A DNA stretch of 56,986 nucleotides. It comes from Candidatus Onthocola gallistercoris. GTDB taxonomy: Bacteria > Bacillota > Clostridia > Lachnospirales > Lachnospiraceae. The stretch is from NCBI GenBank assembly GCA_018715345.1, contig DVLT01000069.1, forward strand, positions 1 through 56,986, written 5' to 3'. Under the pieces are notes generated by a model. It searched no databases. It was not told where the DNA came from and saw only the letters and a list, made by a program, of their open reading frames with translations. Made by a program: the position numbers and the translations under genes. This document shows, one piece after another, positions 9,892 to 17,970 of this stretch; position 1 is the first letter of the stretch, and the number at the start of each line of letters is the position of its first letter.

Positions 9892-12225
9892 ATGAAATGT
9901 ATTATCCTTGCAGGTGGTAAAGGGAACAGCCTGTGGCCTCTGTCACGGGAAAAGTATCCGAAACAGTTTATGAATATCCGCAGAAACCGCTCCCTGCTTC
10001 AGGAAACGATCGCTAAAAACATACCATTTTGTGATGAATTTATCATTACGACGAATAAAGACTATCATTTTATTGTGGAAAATCAGATGAAAGACTTCCA
10101 GGGTCTTCGATACCGGTGCTTTCTGGAAGAAGTTGGGAAGAAGACAGCGCCGGCCATTGCCCTGGCCTGCATGTGCCTGAATCCATCGGAACTGGTTTTT
10201 ATCGTATCCGCCGACCAGGTGATCGAAGGGGATGATTACAAAGATACGATCATCGAAGCGCAGCAGCTGGCCCGGCAAGGCATGTTGGTAACATTTGGAT
10301 CGAAACCGGATCACCCCCATACCGGCTATGGTTATATCCTACACGATGGACAAAAGGTCCTTGCGTTTAAAGAGAAGCCGGAAGTCGAGGAAGCCAAAGC
10401 TTTTATTGCCGATGGCCATTATCTGTGGAACAGCGGAAACTGTATGTTCCAGGCAGGAGCCTTCCTTCACGAATTGGAGCAGCAGGCTCCGGAAGTTTAT
10501 CGGTCGTGCAGAGAGTGTTTGCGCCATTTGGATATTTCCAAAAGAGATGTTTTGCTGATGAAATATTTGACACGGGATATCCCTTCCGTCAGTGTGGAAA
10601 AGGCGGTTTTTGAAAAGTCGGATCATGTTCGGGTCATCGAATCCCATATTAAATGGCATGATATCGGAGATCTGGAGAATCTGACCGAATTTGTTCCTGA
10701 AAATGAAAATGAATATATCATTAAAGAAAACTGTGAAGATGTGGTGGTGATCAACCGTACGGAGGATCATCTGGTCGTTGTCAATGGCATGCAGGATGCG
10801 GTAGTGATCAACACAGATGATGCGGTTTATGTTTCCCGGAAAGAGGCTTCCAGAGATATCAAAAAGATCATGGAGGAGAATGGGGAGAAATATAAAGATT
10901 TTTTTGAGAATCATCGCCTGCGTTTTAAATCCTGGGGAACTTCCGAAGTGTTGGATCGGAATGAGAATTTTCAGGTCAAGCGGCTGATCATCTATCCCGG
11001 TAAGATCCATGCTCTGCATAAACATGATATGCGCAGTGAACAGTGGACAGTGGTACAGGGAATTGGAACGATAACGATCGGTAAAGAGACGAAAGATTAT
11101 TATCCCAAAGAATCGGTTTATGTGCCGGTGGGGGTGGAACACGCCGTGTCCAACTATCAGAACGAGGACTTGATATTGATTGAGGTATCGGTTGGAAGTG
11201 AGATTTCCGAAGAGGACAGTGTGAGGATCGGCCGCAGAGCGGAACCGGTGCTTGGCAGCACATCCATGATACGTTTGGAACCGGCCTTTAAAGATTATCT
11301 ATGGGGCGGGACACGGCTAAAAGATGTTTATCATAAAAAATGTGATTATGATATTGTGGCAGAAAGCTGGGAGTTGTCGGCTCATAAAGATGGACAGAGT
11401 ACGGTTGGCAATGGGCGTTATAAAGGGATGCTGTTTAGTGAATATCTGAAAAAAATCGGACGGGATGCCTGGGGGTGGAAGTGCCAGGCGTTTGAAAGAT
11501 TTCCTATTTTAATAAAGCTTATTGACGCAAAACAGCCTTTATCGATCCAAGTTCATCCGGACGATGAATTCGCCTTGAGAGAAGAGAATGAATATGGCAA
11601 AAATGAGATGTGGCACATCATGGAGTGCGATGAGGAATCCTATATTTATTATGGAGTGAACCGGGATATCACAAAACAGGAATTGGTGGAACGCATCAAA
11701 GCAAATACGATCCTGGAAGTGTTAAACAAGATCAAAGTTCATAAAGGAGATACCTTTTTTGTGGATGCGGGTACCATACATGCCATCGGACCGGGGATCC
11801 TGCTGTGCGAAATCCAGCAAAATTCTAATTGCACGTATCGACTGTATGACTTTGCCCGAAAGGATAAGTACGGACATTACAGGGAACTGCATGTGGACAA
11901 GGCAAAAGAGGTGTCCAATCTGACCGCAAGGGAAGTGGTATCCAGCGATTCGGCGAAAAATATCCAGGAATTCAGCGGTTATGAACTGGAAAAACTGGGG
12001 ACCTGCAAATATTTTGAAAGCAATAAATATCAGGTGTTTACAGAAACCGAATTTGAAATGAATGATGCCTCCTTCTGTGCTGTGGTCATACTGGAAGGCC
12101 AGGGCTTCATACGCTGTGAAGATGAGACGTTCAAGTTCAATGCGGCGGATACATTTTTTATACCGGCAGGAAAGAAGAAAGTGCTTGTCCGAGGAAAATG
12201 TTCATTTATAGAAACGCATATATAA
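9892..12225 (+). CDS. Fused mannose-1-P guanylyltransferase-like / cupin / class I mannose-6-phosphate isomerase
   Basis: A 777-residue three-part protein. Residues 1 to about 335 are a ManC-type nucleotidyltransferase; about 342-450 a type II isomerase cupin (metal ligands in HKHDMRSEQW, then YVPVGVEHA); about 460-777 a class I ManA domain with LWGG, QVHPDDEFA, GKNEMWH, GTIHAIGPG and the C-terminal jelly roll. The ManA part should interconvert fructose-6-P and mannose-6-P. The ManC signature reads LAGGKGNSLWPLSR: the arginine normally at the serine position is absent, and the later motif KWHDIGD departs from the usual W-x-D-V-G-S-W. The guanylyltransferase may therefore be weak, altered or inactive. 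Bifunctional ManC-cupin proteins are common; adding a class I ManA is unusual. The phosphomutase follows 33 bp downstream. Confidence 0.85.
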   Translation: MKCIILAGGKGNSLWPLSREKYPKQFMNIRRNRSLLQETIAKNIPFCDEFIITTNKDYHFIVENQMKDFQGLRYRCFLEEVGKKTAPAIALACMCLNPSELVFIVSADQVIEGDDYKDTIIEAQQLARQGMLVTFGSKPDHPHTGYGYILHDGQKVLAFKEKPEVEEAKAFIADGHYLWNSGNCMFQAGAFLHELEQQAPEVYRSCRECLRHLDISKRDVLLMKYLTRDIPSVSVEKAVFEKSDHVRVIESHIKWHDIGDLENLTEFVPENENEYIIKENCEDVVVINRTEDHLVVVNGMQDAVVINTDDAVYVSRKEASRDIKKIMEENGEKYKDFFENHRLRFKSWGTSEVLDRNENFQVKRLIIYPGKIHALHKHDMRSEQWTVVQGIGTITIGKETKDYYPKESVYVPVGVEHAVSNYQNEDLILIEVSVGSEISEEDSVRIGRRAEPVLGSTSMIRLEPAFKDYLWGGTRLKDVYHKKCDYDIVAESWELSAHKDGQSTVGNGRYKGMLFSEYLKKIGRDAWGWKCQAFERFPILIKLIDAKQPLSIQVHPDDEFALREENEYGKNEMWHIMECDEESYIYYGVNRDITKQELVERIKANTILEVLNKIKVHKGDTFFVDAGTIHAIGPGILLCEIQQNSNCTYRLYDFARKDKYGHYRELHVDKAKEVSNLTAREVVSSDSAKNIQEFSGYELEKLGTCKYFESNKYQVFTETEFEMNDASFCAVVILEGQGFIRCEDETFKFNAADTFFIPAGKKKVLVRGKCSFIETHI

Positions 12226-12258
12226 TACCAGGAATGAATGTAAAAGGAGAATAAGAAA

Positions 12259-13992
12259 ATGGCATACATGGATAAATATAAGGAATGGCTGAAAGACCCG
12301 ATGATCGATGAGACGGCTAAGGAGGAACTGAAACAGATCGGAAACGATTCATCGGAGATCCAGGATCGGTTTTACAAGGATCTGGAATTTGGGACCGGCG
12401 GGCTTCGGGGCGTCATTGGCATAGGAACAAACCGGATGAATATCTATACAGTTCGGAAAGCGACCCAGGGACTGGCCAATTTCATTATCAAAGAAAAGGG
12501 GCAGGATAAGGGTGTGGCCATAGCCTTTGATTCCCGGCATATGTCCCCTGAATTCGCTGAGGAAGCTGCCCTTTGCCTGAATGCCAATGGCATTAAGACG
12601 TACCGTTTTGAAACTCTCCGGCCCACGCCGGAACTGTCCTTTGCTTTAAGATATCTGGGATGCATTGCAGGTATTGTGATCACGGCAAGCCACAATCCTC
12701 CGGAATATAACGGTTATAAAGTCTACTGGGAAGATGGCGCCCAGATCACCGCGCCCAAGGACAAGCAGATCATAGAAGAAGTACGGAAGGTCATTTCCCT
12801 GCAGCAGGTGAAGACGATGGACAAGAGTGTGGCCATGGACAAGGGACTGTACCATACCATAGGGGCAGAAGTCGATGATGCTTATATTGGAGCATTGAAG
12901 AAAAATATCATCCATCCGGAGATTATCGCGCAGGTTGCAGAGGACATTAAAATTGTTTATACACCGCTCCACGGAACAGGGAATATCCCGGTACGGCGCG
13001 TTCTGAAAGAACTGGGATTTAAACACGTTTATGTGGTTCCGGAACAGGAACTTCCGGATGGGGATTTCCCGACCGTGGCCTATCCGAATCCGGAAGATCC
13101 CAAGGCATTTGAACTGGCTTTGAAACTGGCAAAGGAAGTGGATGCGGACATCGTGCTGGCCACAGACCCGGATGCGGACCGGCTGGGCGTGTATGCGAAA
13201 GACAGCCGGACGGGAGAATATCAGAGCTTTACAGGGAATATGTCGGGAATGATCATCGCCGAATACATTTTGAGCCAGCGTAGCGAAAACCATACTCTTC
13301 CGGATAACGGCGCTCTTGTAAAAACGATCGTGACGACCAATATGGCGGATGCGGCCGCAAAGGCTTATCATGTCCACCTGATCGAGGTCCTGACAGGCTT
13401 TAAGTATATTGGCGAGCAGATCAAGTTTTTTGAACAGCAGCACACCTGGGAGTATGTTTTTGGACTGGAAGAAAGCTATGGCTGTCTGGTGGGAACCCAT
13501 GCAAGAGACAAAGACGCAGTGGTTGCTGTCATGGCGCTTTGCGAAGCAGCAGCATTCTGCAAGGCCCATGGCGAGACATTGTGGGATGCCATGTTAAAGC
13601 TTTATGAAAAATACGGTTATTATAAGGAAGGACTTCATTCCATCACATTGAAAGGCATCGATGGCGTTGAGAAGATCCAGGGTATCATGTCAGAACTCAG
13701 GGATAATCCCCCGGCATCCTTTGGCAGTTTCAAAATCCTCAAAATAAGGGATTATAAGAAAAACGAGATAAGGGATATGGAAACGGGCGTTGTGACAGAA
13801 ACCGGCTTGCCTTCATCCAATGTGCTTTACTATGATCTGGAAGATGACGGATGGTGCTGCGCAAGACCCTCCGGTACGGAACCGAAGATCAAGTTCTATA
13901 TGGGCGTGAAAGGAACGAGTCTGGAAGACGCGGAAAAGAAATTAAACGATTTGACGGAGAATCTTCTGGCATTGGTAAAAGAATCAATGTGA
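12259..13992 (+). CDS. pgcA: Phosphoglucomutase/phosphomannomutase (alpha-D-phosphohexomutase)
   Basis: A 577-residue cytoplasmic phosphohexomutase. TASHNPPEYNGYK carries the phosphorylated serine (S144). DPDADRLG (303-310) binds magnesium, GLEESYGC is the sugar-binding loop, and RPSGTEPKIKFY is the C-terminal phosphate-binding loop. The length matches Bacillota PgcA-type enzymes. It interconverts hexose-1-P and hexose-6-P and here probably makes mannose-1-P and/or glucose-1-P for nucleotide-sugar synthesis. Its position after the ManC-ManA fusion fits a mannose-6-P to mannose-1-P step. The ribosome site is AAAGGAGA. A strong terminator follows. Confidence 0.92.
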   Translation: MAYMDKYKEWLKDPMIDETAKEELKQIGNDSSEIQDRFYKDLEFGTGGLRGVIGIGTNRMNIYTVRKATQGLANFIIKEKGQDKGVAIAFDSRHMSPEFAEEAALCLNANGIKTYRFETLRPTPELSFALRYLGCIAGIVITASHNPPEYNGYKVYWEDGAQITAPKDKQIIEEVRKVISLQQVKTMDKSVAMDKGLYHTIGAEVDDAYIGALKKNIIHPEIIAQVAEDIKIVYTPLHGTGNIPVRRVLKELGFKHVYVVPEQELPDGDFPTVAYPNPEDPKAFELALKLAKEVDADIVLATDPDADRLGVYAKDSRTGEYQSFTGNMSGMIIAEYILSQRSENHTLPDNGALVKTIVTTNMADAAAKAYHVHLIEVLTGFKYIGEQIKFFEQQHTWEYVFGLEESYGCLVGTHARDKDAVVAVMALCEAAAFCKAHGETLWDAMLKLYEKYGYYKEGLHSITLKGIDGVEKIQGIMSELRDNPPASFGSFKILKIRDYKKNEIRDMETGVVTETGLPSSNVLYYDLEDDGWCCARPSGTEPKIKFYMGVKGTSLEDAEKKLNDLTENLLALVKESM

Positions 13993-14017
13993 AACAGGCG
14001 ATAAACATAGCCATCAA

Positions 14018-14068
14018 AAAAGCAACTCCGCTCAACCTGCAATATCGCAGGATAGCGGAGTTGCTTTT
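14018..14068. terminator. Bidirectional terminator between pgcA and the hydrolase gene
   Basis: A 15-bp stem, AAAAGCAACTCCGCT at 14018-14032 with its complement at 14054-14068. A second stem (cctgc/gcagg) sits inside the loop, and A- and T-tails make it usable from both convergent genes. Confidence 0.85.
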
Positions 14069-14081
14069 CACAACATCCGGT

Positions 14082-15944
14082 TTAGAATGTCGTTGCGATC
14101 AATGTACCTGCTGAAAGTGATGTGAATGTATTGGAACACGTGATCATCACGATAAACAACGCGTTGACACAGCCTGCCAGATACGGATTGCCCGATCTTT
14201 TGTAAACAAACCTTGATATCACTGCAGCAATGAACAACATGGCGATAACCGGGAAGAGCCAGATGGCCAGGATACGTTCGCCTTCAGAAAGTCCCCAGAA
14301 CGGTACGCCAGACGAATAGAATCCGATATACTGGGCAGCTACCAGCACGATACATGGCAGAATGTTGGCCAGACCCAGGATAATGATATTACCAAACTTT
14401 CCGCCGATCTTATTGTAATTGAAGCAGTTCACAGAAACCGAATTCATGACATAGTAGATGAGGAAGAACGGCAGATATCTCAAAGCGATCAATACTTTAT
14501 CTGATCCAAATACCTTTACGGCAAGCACCCAGAGCCTGAAATCCGTCTTGAAGAAGTAATTCGCGAAAAATACGATTCCAAAGGCGCATGCCACAACGAT
14601 CACTGAAAGCAAAACCGTTTTTCCGATCTGTTTTACCGGAAGGATAACACCGATATCACGAAGGGAAAGCTGGTGTTTTTTCCCGTAAACCTGATAATAT
14701 ACAACCGTCAGAAGCAATGTAAATACACCGCAGGACGCCGCCCATACACCGATACACAATGGTCCTGTCTGTGGAAATACAGAGGTTGTCGTGGAATACA
14801 GGTTCCGCATGATATAGACATAACTTACAGCTGAAAACAGCATTGAAAGAACAAGCAGTCCGAAAAACCATGCGACAGCAGTCTTGTCCTTGATTTCTGC
14901 GGCCTTTACTTCCGTCTTTACTCTTATGCTGCTGAAGAAGCCTGTATCCATCATGCAGACAGCAAAGCTTGCCAGGAACATGAAAATACCTACAAGACCA
15001 ACGGCATTAAAAGCTGTTTTCACAGGCCAGATCTGATCGGATGACGGCAGCGGACTCGGCGCGCCGAATACCTGTTCAAAGAAATCAATCGCGTAACTTA
15101 CACATTCTGTAGAAAAAGTAACTGCCGGATGGATGCAGGTCGGTCGATAAATGACCCGATATGCATCTTTGCCGTCAATGGTTCTTTCATAATACTGTCC
15201 GGCCTGAGCCTCACCCTCAAAAGTAGACACATCGTCGTTAAAGTTCAGGAATTTTTTCGCGTTTTCCGTTTCCATAAACTCTCTTGGAGTGGTGATCATA
15301 TTGCCTTCATCATCGTAAGTCCCAAAATAAAAATCATCGTACTCGCTTGCGATAATGCCCACGCTTCTGCTGCCGTATTCACCGCTGTGATCTCCACCGG
15401 TATCATCCTGCCAGTCAGCTGCCTGCTGGAACAGCGCGGCGATCAGCGGTTCTTCCCTCTCATTATCAATGGTAACCGCCATGTTGGCTGCTGTACCACC
15501 GCTGGAATGTCCTGTGATACCAATTCTTGATGTATCCACATACGGCAGACTGGCAACCAGTTGTACCGCGCCGTCTACGCCTACAGCTCCTTCATACAAT
15601 TCATCCGATGGTAAACTCTCCGAATTACCATGGCCGTGCAGATCCATTGTCAGTACAACATATCCCCGTCTTGCCAGTTCTAATGTGTACAGATCCTGCA
15701 TCTCCTTGTTGTTGTACCAGCCTTCAATGGTAATAACAGCCGGCGCCGGCGTTTCCTCTGTAGCATTGGCAGGTATCCACAGATCTGCCGCGATCTGATG
15801 GCCGGCAGACGTCTCCCACGTCAACTGCTTGATCCGGATCTGATTTCCCTGAGTTTGGATAAACGATGCTCCGACCATACTGATCAGGCATAGAGCCAAT
15901 GCGATGCACAGCATCAGTCGCGGCAATTTCTTCTTTTGTTTCAT
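14082..15944 (-). CDS. Alpha/beta hydrolase fused to a multi-pass membrane domain
   Basis: A 620-residue protein. An N-terminal hydrophobic segment (about 9-30) leads to an extracellular alpha/beta hydrolase domain of dienelactone-hydrolase/peptidase style: MDLHGHGNS (100-108) as oxyanion region and GHSSGG (145-150) with S147 as likely nucleophile. From about residue 325 the chain is a membrane domain with about eight hydrophobic segments (for example VGIFMFLASFAVCMM and VLLSVIVVACAFGIVFFA). I start at the ATG at 15944 because a GAGGGGG site lies nine bases upstream; in-frame codons reach further up to 15992 but have no ribosome site. Such fusions occur in Clostridia without a known substrate. 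It may be a membrane-tethered esterase or peptidase. It has its own consensus promoter and is monocistronic. Confidence 0.8.
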   Translation of the reverse strand: MKQKKKLPRLMLCIALALCLISMVGASFIQTQGNQIRIKQLTWETSAGHQIAADLWIPANATEETPAPAVITIEGWYNNKEMQDLYTLELARRGYVVLTMDLHGHGNSESLPSDELYEGAVGVDGAVQLVASLPYVDTSRIGITGHSSGGTAANMAVTIDNEREEPLIAALFQQAADWQDDTGGDHSGEYGSRSVGIIASEYDDFYFGTYDDEGNMITTPREFMETENAKKFLNFNDDVSTFEGEAQAGQYYERTIDGKDAYRVIYRPTCIHPAVTFSTECVSYAIDFFEQVFGAPSPLPSSDQIWPVKTAFNAVGLVGIFMFLASFAVCMMDTGFFSSIRVKTEVKAAEIKDKTAVAWFFGLLVLSMLFSAVSYVYIMRNLYSTTTSVFPQTGPLCIGVWAASCGVFTLLLTVVYYQVYGKKHQLSLRDIGVILPVKQIGKTVLLSVIVVACAFGIVFFANYFFKTDFRLWVLAVKVFGSDKVLIALRYLPFFLIYYVMNSVSVNCFNYNKIGGKFGNIIILGLANILPCIVLVAAQYIGFYSSGVPFWGLSEGERILAIWLFPVIAMLFIAAVISRFVYKRSGNPYLAGCVNALFIVMITCSNTFTSLSAGTLIATTF

Positions 15945-16083
15945 TAATATGAACCCCCTCTCAATGAAGCGACAAACCTTAGCGAAAGCCATGTTAAGCT
16001 AAAAAAATGCATCAACAGCTCGGTATAGAAACTGTCATGCACCTCTTTCATTCCCTAAGCGTTTGTATTATTTGTATAAATAT

Positions 16084-16112
16084 ATCATATGATTTCTGAT
16101 AATTATTGTCAA
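16084..16112 (-). promoter_or_regulatory. Promoter of the membrane hydrolase gene
   Basis: On the minus strand a perfect TTGACA (16107-16112), 17 bp and TATGAT (16084-16089). The predicted leader to the ATG at 15944 is about 130 nt. The intergenic stretch 15945-16421 holds this promoter and the divergent LCP1 promoter; I see no gene in it. Confidence 0.7.
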
Positions 16113-16312
16113 TATGCACAATTAAAGATTAGGACAAATCTATGTTAAATCTCTGTAAAATATCCCATCGCATTGTCAGTTGTTTTTCATGCCGGTACCG
16201 CATTCATATGTTTTGTCAGAGATATCATCCGGACCGTGCCCGAGGACCGGGAGCAGATATGCCATATTTTTACGAAGTTTTTGTGAAATCCGCCCTGTTT
16301 TTTTGTTATGAG

Positions 16313-16341
16313 TTGTTTTTTAAAAGAGGTTGTACTATAAT
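16313..16341 (+). promoter_or_regulatory. Promoter of the polysaccharide locus (before LCP1)
   Basis: TTGTTT at 16313-16318, 17 bp, and TATAAT at 16336-16341, about 80 bp before the LCP1 start. No terminator is apparent from here to 32743, so it may drive the whole polysaccharide operon. Confidence 0.6.
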
Positions 16342-16421
16342 ATATGGGATATTATGGCCAGATATGGCTGAAATTATAAGAAAAAGTAAAATTATCGTTA
16401 AAGGGATAACAGAGGTGAATT

Positions 16422-17918
16422 ATGAAAACGGGTAATAACACAGGTCGAAAGAGACGAAAGAAAAAACATACCGTCGGCAAGATCATGGCCATCATCCAGA
16501 TGATATTGTCGGCAGTATTTTTGGGCGTGCTGTTTATCATAAACATTCTGCCGATGCAGTATATGATCATTCTGTTCGGCATTCTCCTGTTTTTATGTGT
16601 ATTTGCGTTTTTTTCGCAGATGACACGGAGCGCTCATATCATTGGTAAGATAGACTGTGTGATCATGTGCCTATTGTTGATACTTGGCAATGTCTATCTG
16701 ATACGGGCAAACATGACATTGTTTGCCATCACCAGCAATACGTATACGATCGACCGGATCGCGGTGGCCGTGCTGGCCGATGACCCGGCACAGAGCCTTG
16801 AAGATGCAGCCGACTATGAGTTTGGAGCCCAGCAGATCTCGGGTAGCGACCGGGTGGAACAGGCGATCACAGAGATCGTTGATCAGGTTGGTCAGGATAT
16901 CTCCTACTATAATTACGATGATGTGTTCCAACTGACCCAGGATCTGTATGACGGCGATGTGCAGGCCATCATTTATAATACGGCTTACAATGCCAGCCTG
17001 GAAGAACAGTTTGAAGGCTTCTCCCAGAATGTGCGGGAGCTGGATTCTGTGGAGATCCGGACAGAAGTCCAGACTGTGGGCGGAGATAATAAGGATGTGA
17101 CAAAGAATGCGTTCACCGTATTTATCAGCGGTATCGATACAGAGGGAAGTATTGCCACTGTCAGCCGGAGTGATGTGAACATGCTTGTCACAGTGAATCC
17201 GGAGACAAAGCAGATCCTTATGACATCGGTTCCCCGGGACTATTATGTGGAACTTCCGGGGGTTTCCGACGGTCAGCGGGATAAGCTGACCCATGCCGGT
17301 TTGTACGGCGTGGAATGTTCGATGGACACGCTGGAATCCTTGTTTGGCGTGGAGATCAATTATTATGCGCGGGTGAATTTTACAACTTTGAGAGATATCG
17401 TGGATGCCCTCGGCGGAGTCGATCTGGATTCCAGGTATGAATTTACCACGATCAGCGGAGAATATTTTACACAGGGTATGAATTATAATGTGGACGGATC
17501 TTCCGCATTGGCCTTTGCAAGGGAACGGTACAACCTGCCGGGCGGCGACAACGACCGGGTACTGAATCAGCAGATCGTCCTGAAGGCGATCATCAACAAA
17601 TGTACATCGCCGGCGATCCTGACCGGTTACATGGGCATCATGGACAGCTTGTCCAACAGTTTTGAGACCAACCTGAGCCAGAATCAGATTTCCAGTCTGG
17701 TGCGTATGCAGCTGGCAGATGGAGCGACTTGGAATATCGTATCTTCCGCCGTTGTGGGTACAGGCGATGAGAATTACTGTTACTCATCCGGCGATCAGCT
17801 CCTGTATGTCATGAATCCGGATTATGACAGTGTGAACACTGCCGCCGGATTTATCAATCAGGTGATCAACGGTGAAACCGTCACACAGGAAGAGGTATCC
17901 GCCGCTGAAGGCATGTAA
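16422..17918 (+). CDS. LytR-CpsA-Psr (LCP) family wall-polymer ligase 1
   Basis: A 498-residue membrane protein. A basic cytoplasmic start is followed by three transmembrane segments (about 19-100), an extracytoplasmic accessory domain resembling that of streptococcal CpsA (about 110-225), and an LCP catalytic domain (about 228-430). The LCP domain shows the family marks SRSDVNMLV, SVPRDYYVE, KLTHAGLYG, VDALGGVDLD and FARERYNLPGGDNDR, including the arginines and aspartates that hold polyprenyl phosphate and metal. LCP enzymes transfer finished glycopolymers from undecaprenyl carriers to peptidoglycan. It opens the polysaccharide locus, and a longer paralogue closes it, consistent with attachment of the encoded polymer to the wall. 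Confidence 0.92.
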   Translation: MKTGNNTGRKRRKKKHTVGKIMAIIQMILSAVFLGVLFIINILPMQYMIILFGILLFLCVFAFFSQMTRSAHIIGKIDCVIMCLLLILGNVYLIRANMTLFAITSNTYTIDRIAVAVLADDPAQSLEDAADYEFGAQQISGSDRVEQAITEIVDQVGQDISYYNYDDVFQLTQDLYDGDVQAIIYNTAYNASLEEQFEGFSQNVRELDSVEIRTEVQTVGGDNKDVTKNAFTVFISGIDTEGSIATVSRSDVNMLVTVNPETKQILMTSVPRDYYVELPGVSDGQRDKLTHAGLYGVECSMDTLESLFGVEINYYARVNFTTLRDIVDALGGVDLDSRYEFTTISGEYFTQGMNYNVDGSSALAFARERYNLPGGDNDRVLNQQIVLKAIINKCTSPAILTGYMGIMDSLSNSFETNLSQNQISSLVRMQLADGATWNIVSSAVVGTGDENYCYSSGDQLLYVMNPDYDSVNTAAGFINQVINGETVTQEEVSAAEGM

Positions 17919-17970
17919 AGCTCGATCATTTTACATGGGCAAATTCTGATGATTCTTAAAGGAGCCGACT

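Noticed and set aside
16142..16435. A 97-codon open frame upstream of LCP1
   Set aside because: It runs through the LCP1 promoter and overlaps its start in another frame, has no ribosome site and shows no protein-like pattern.
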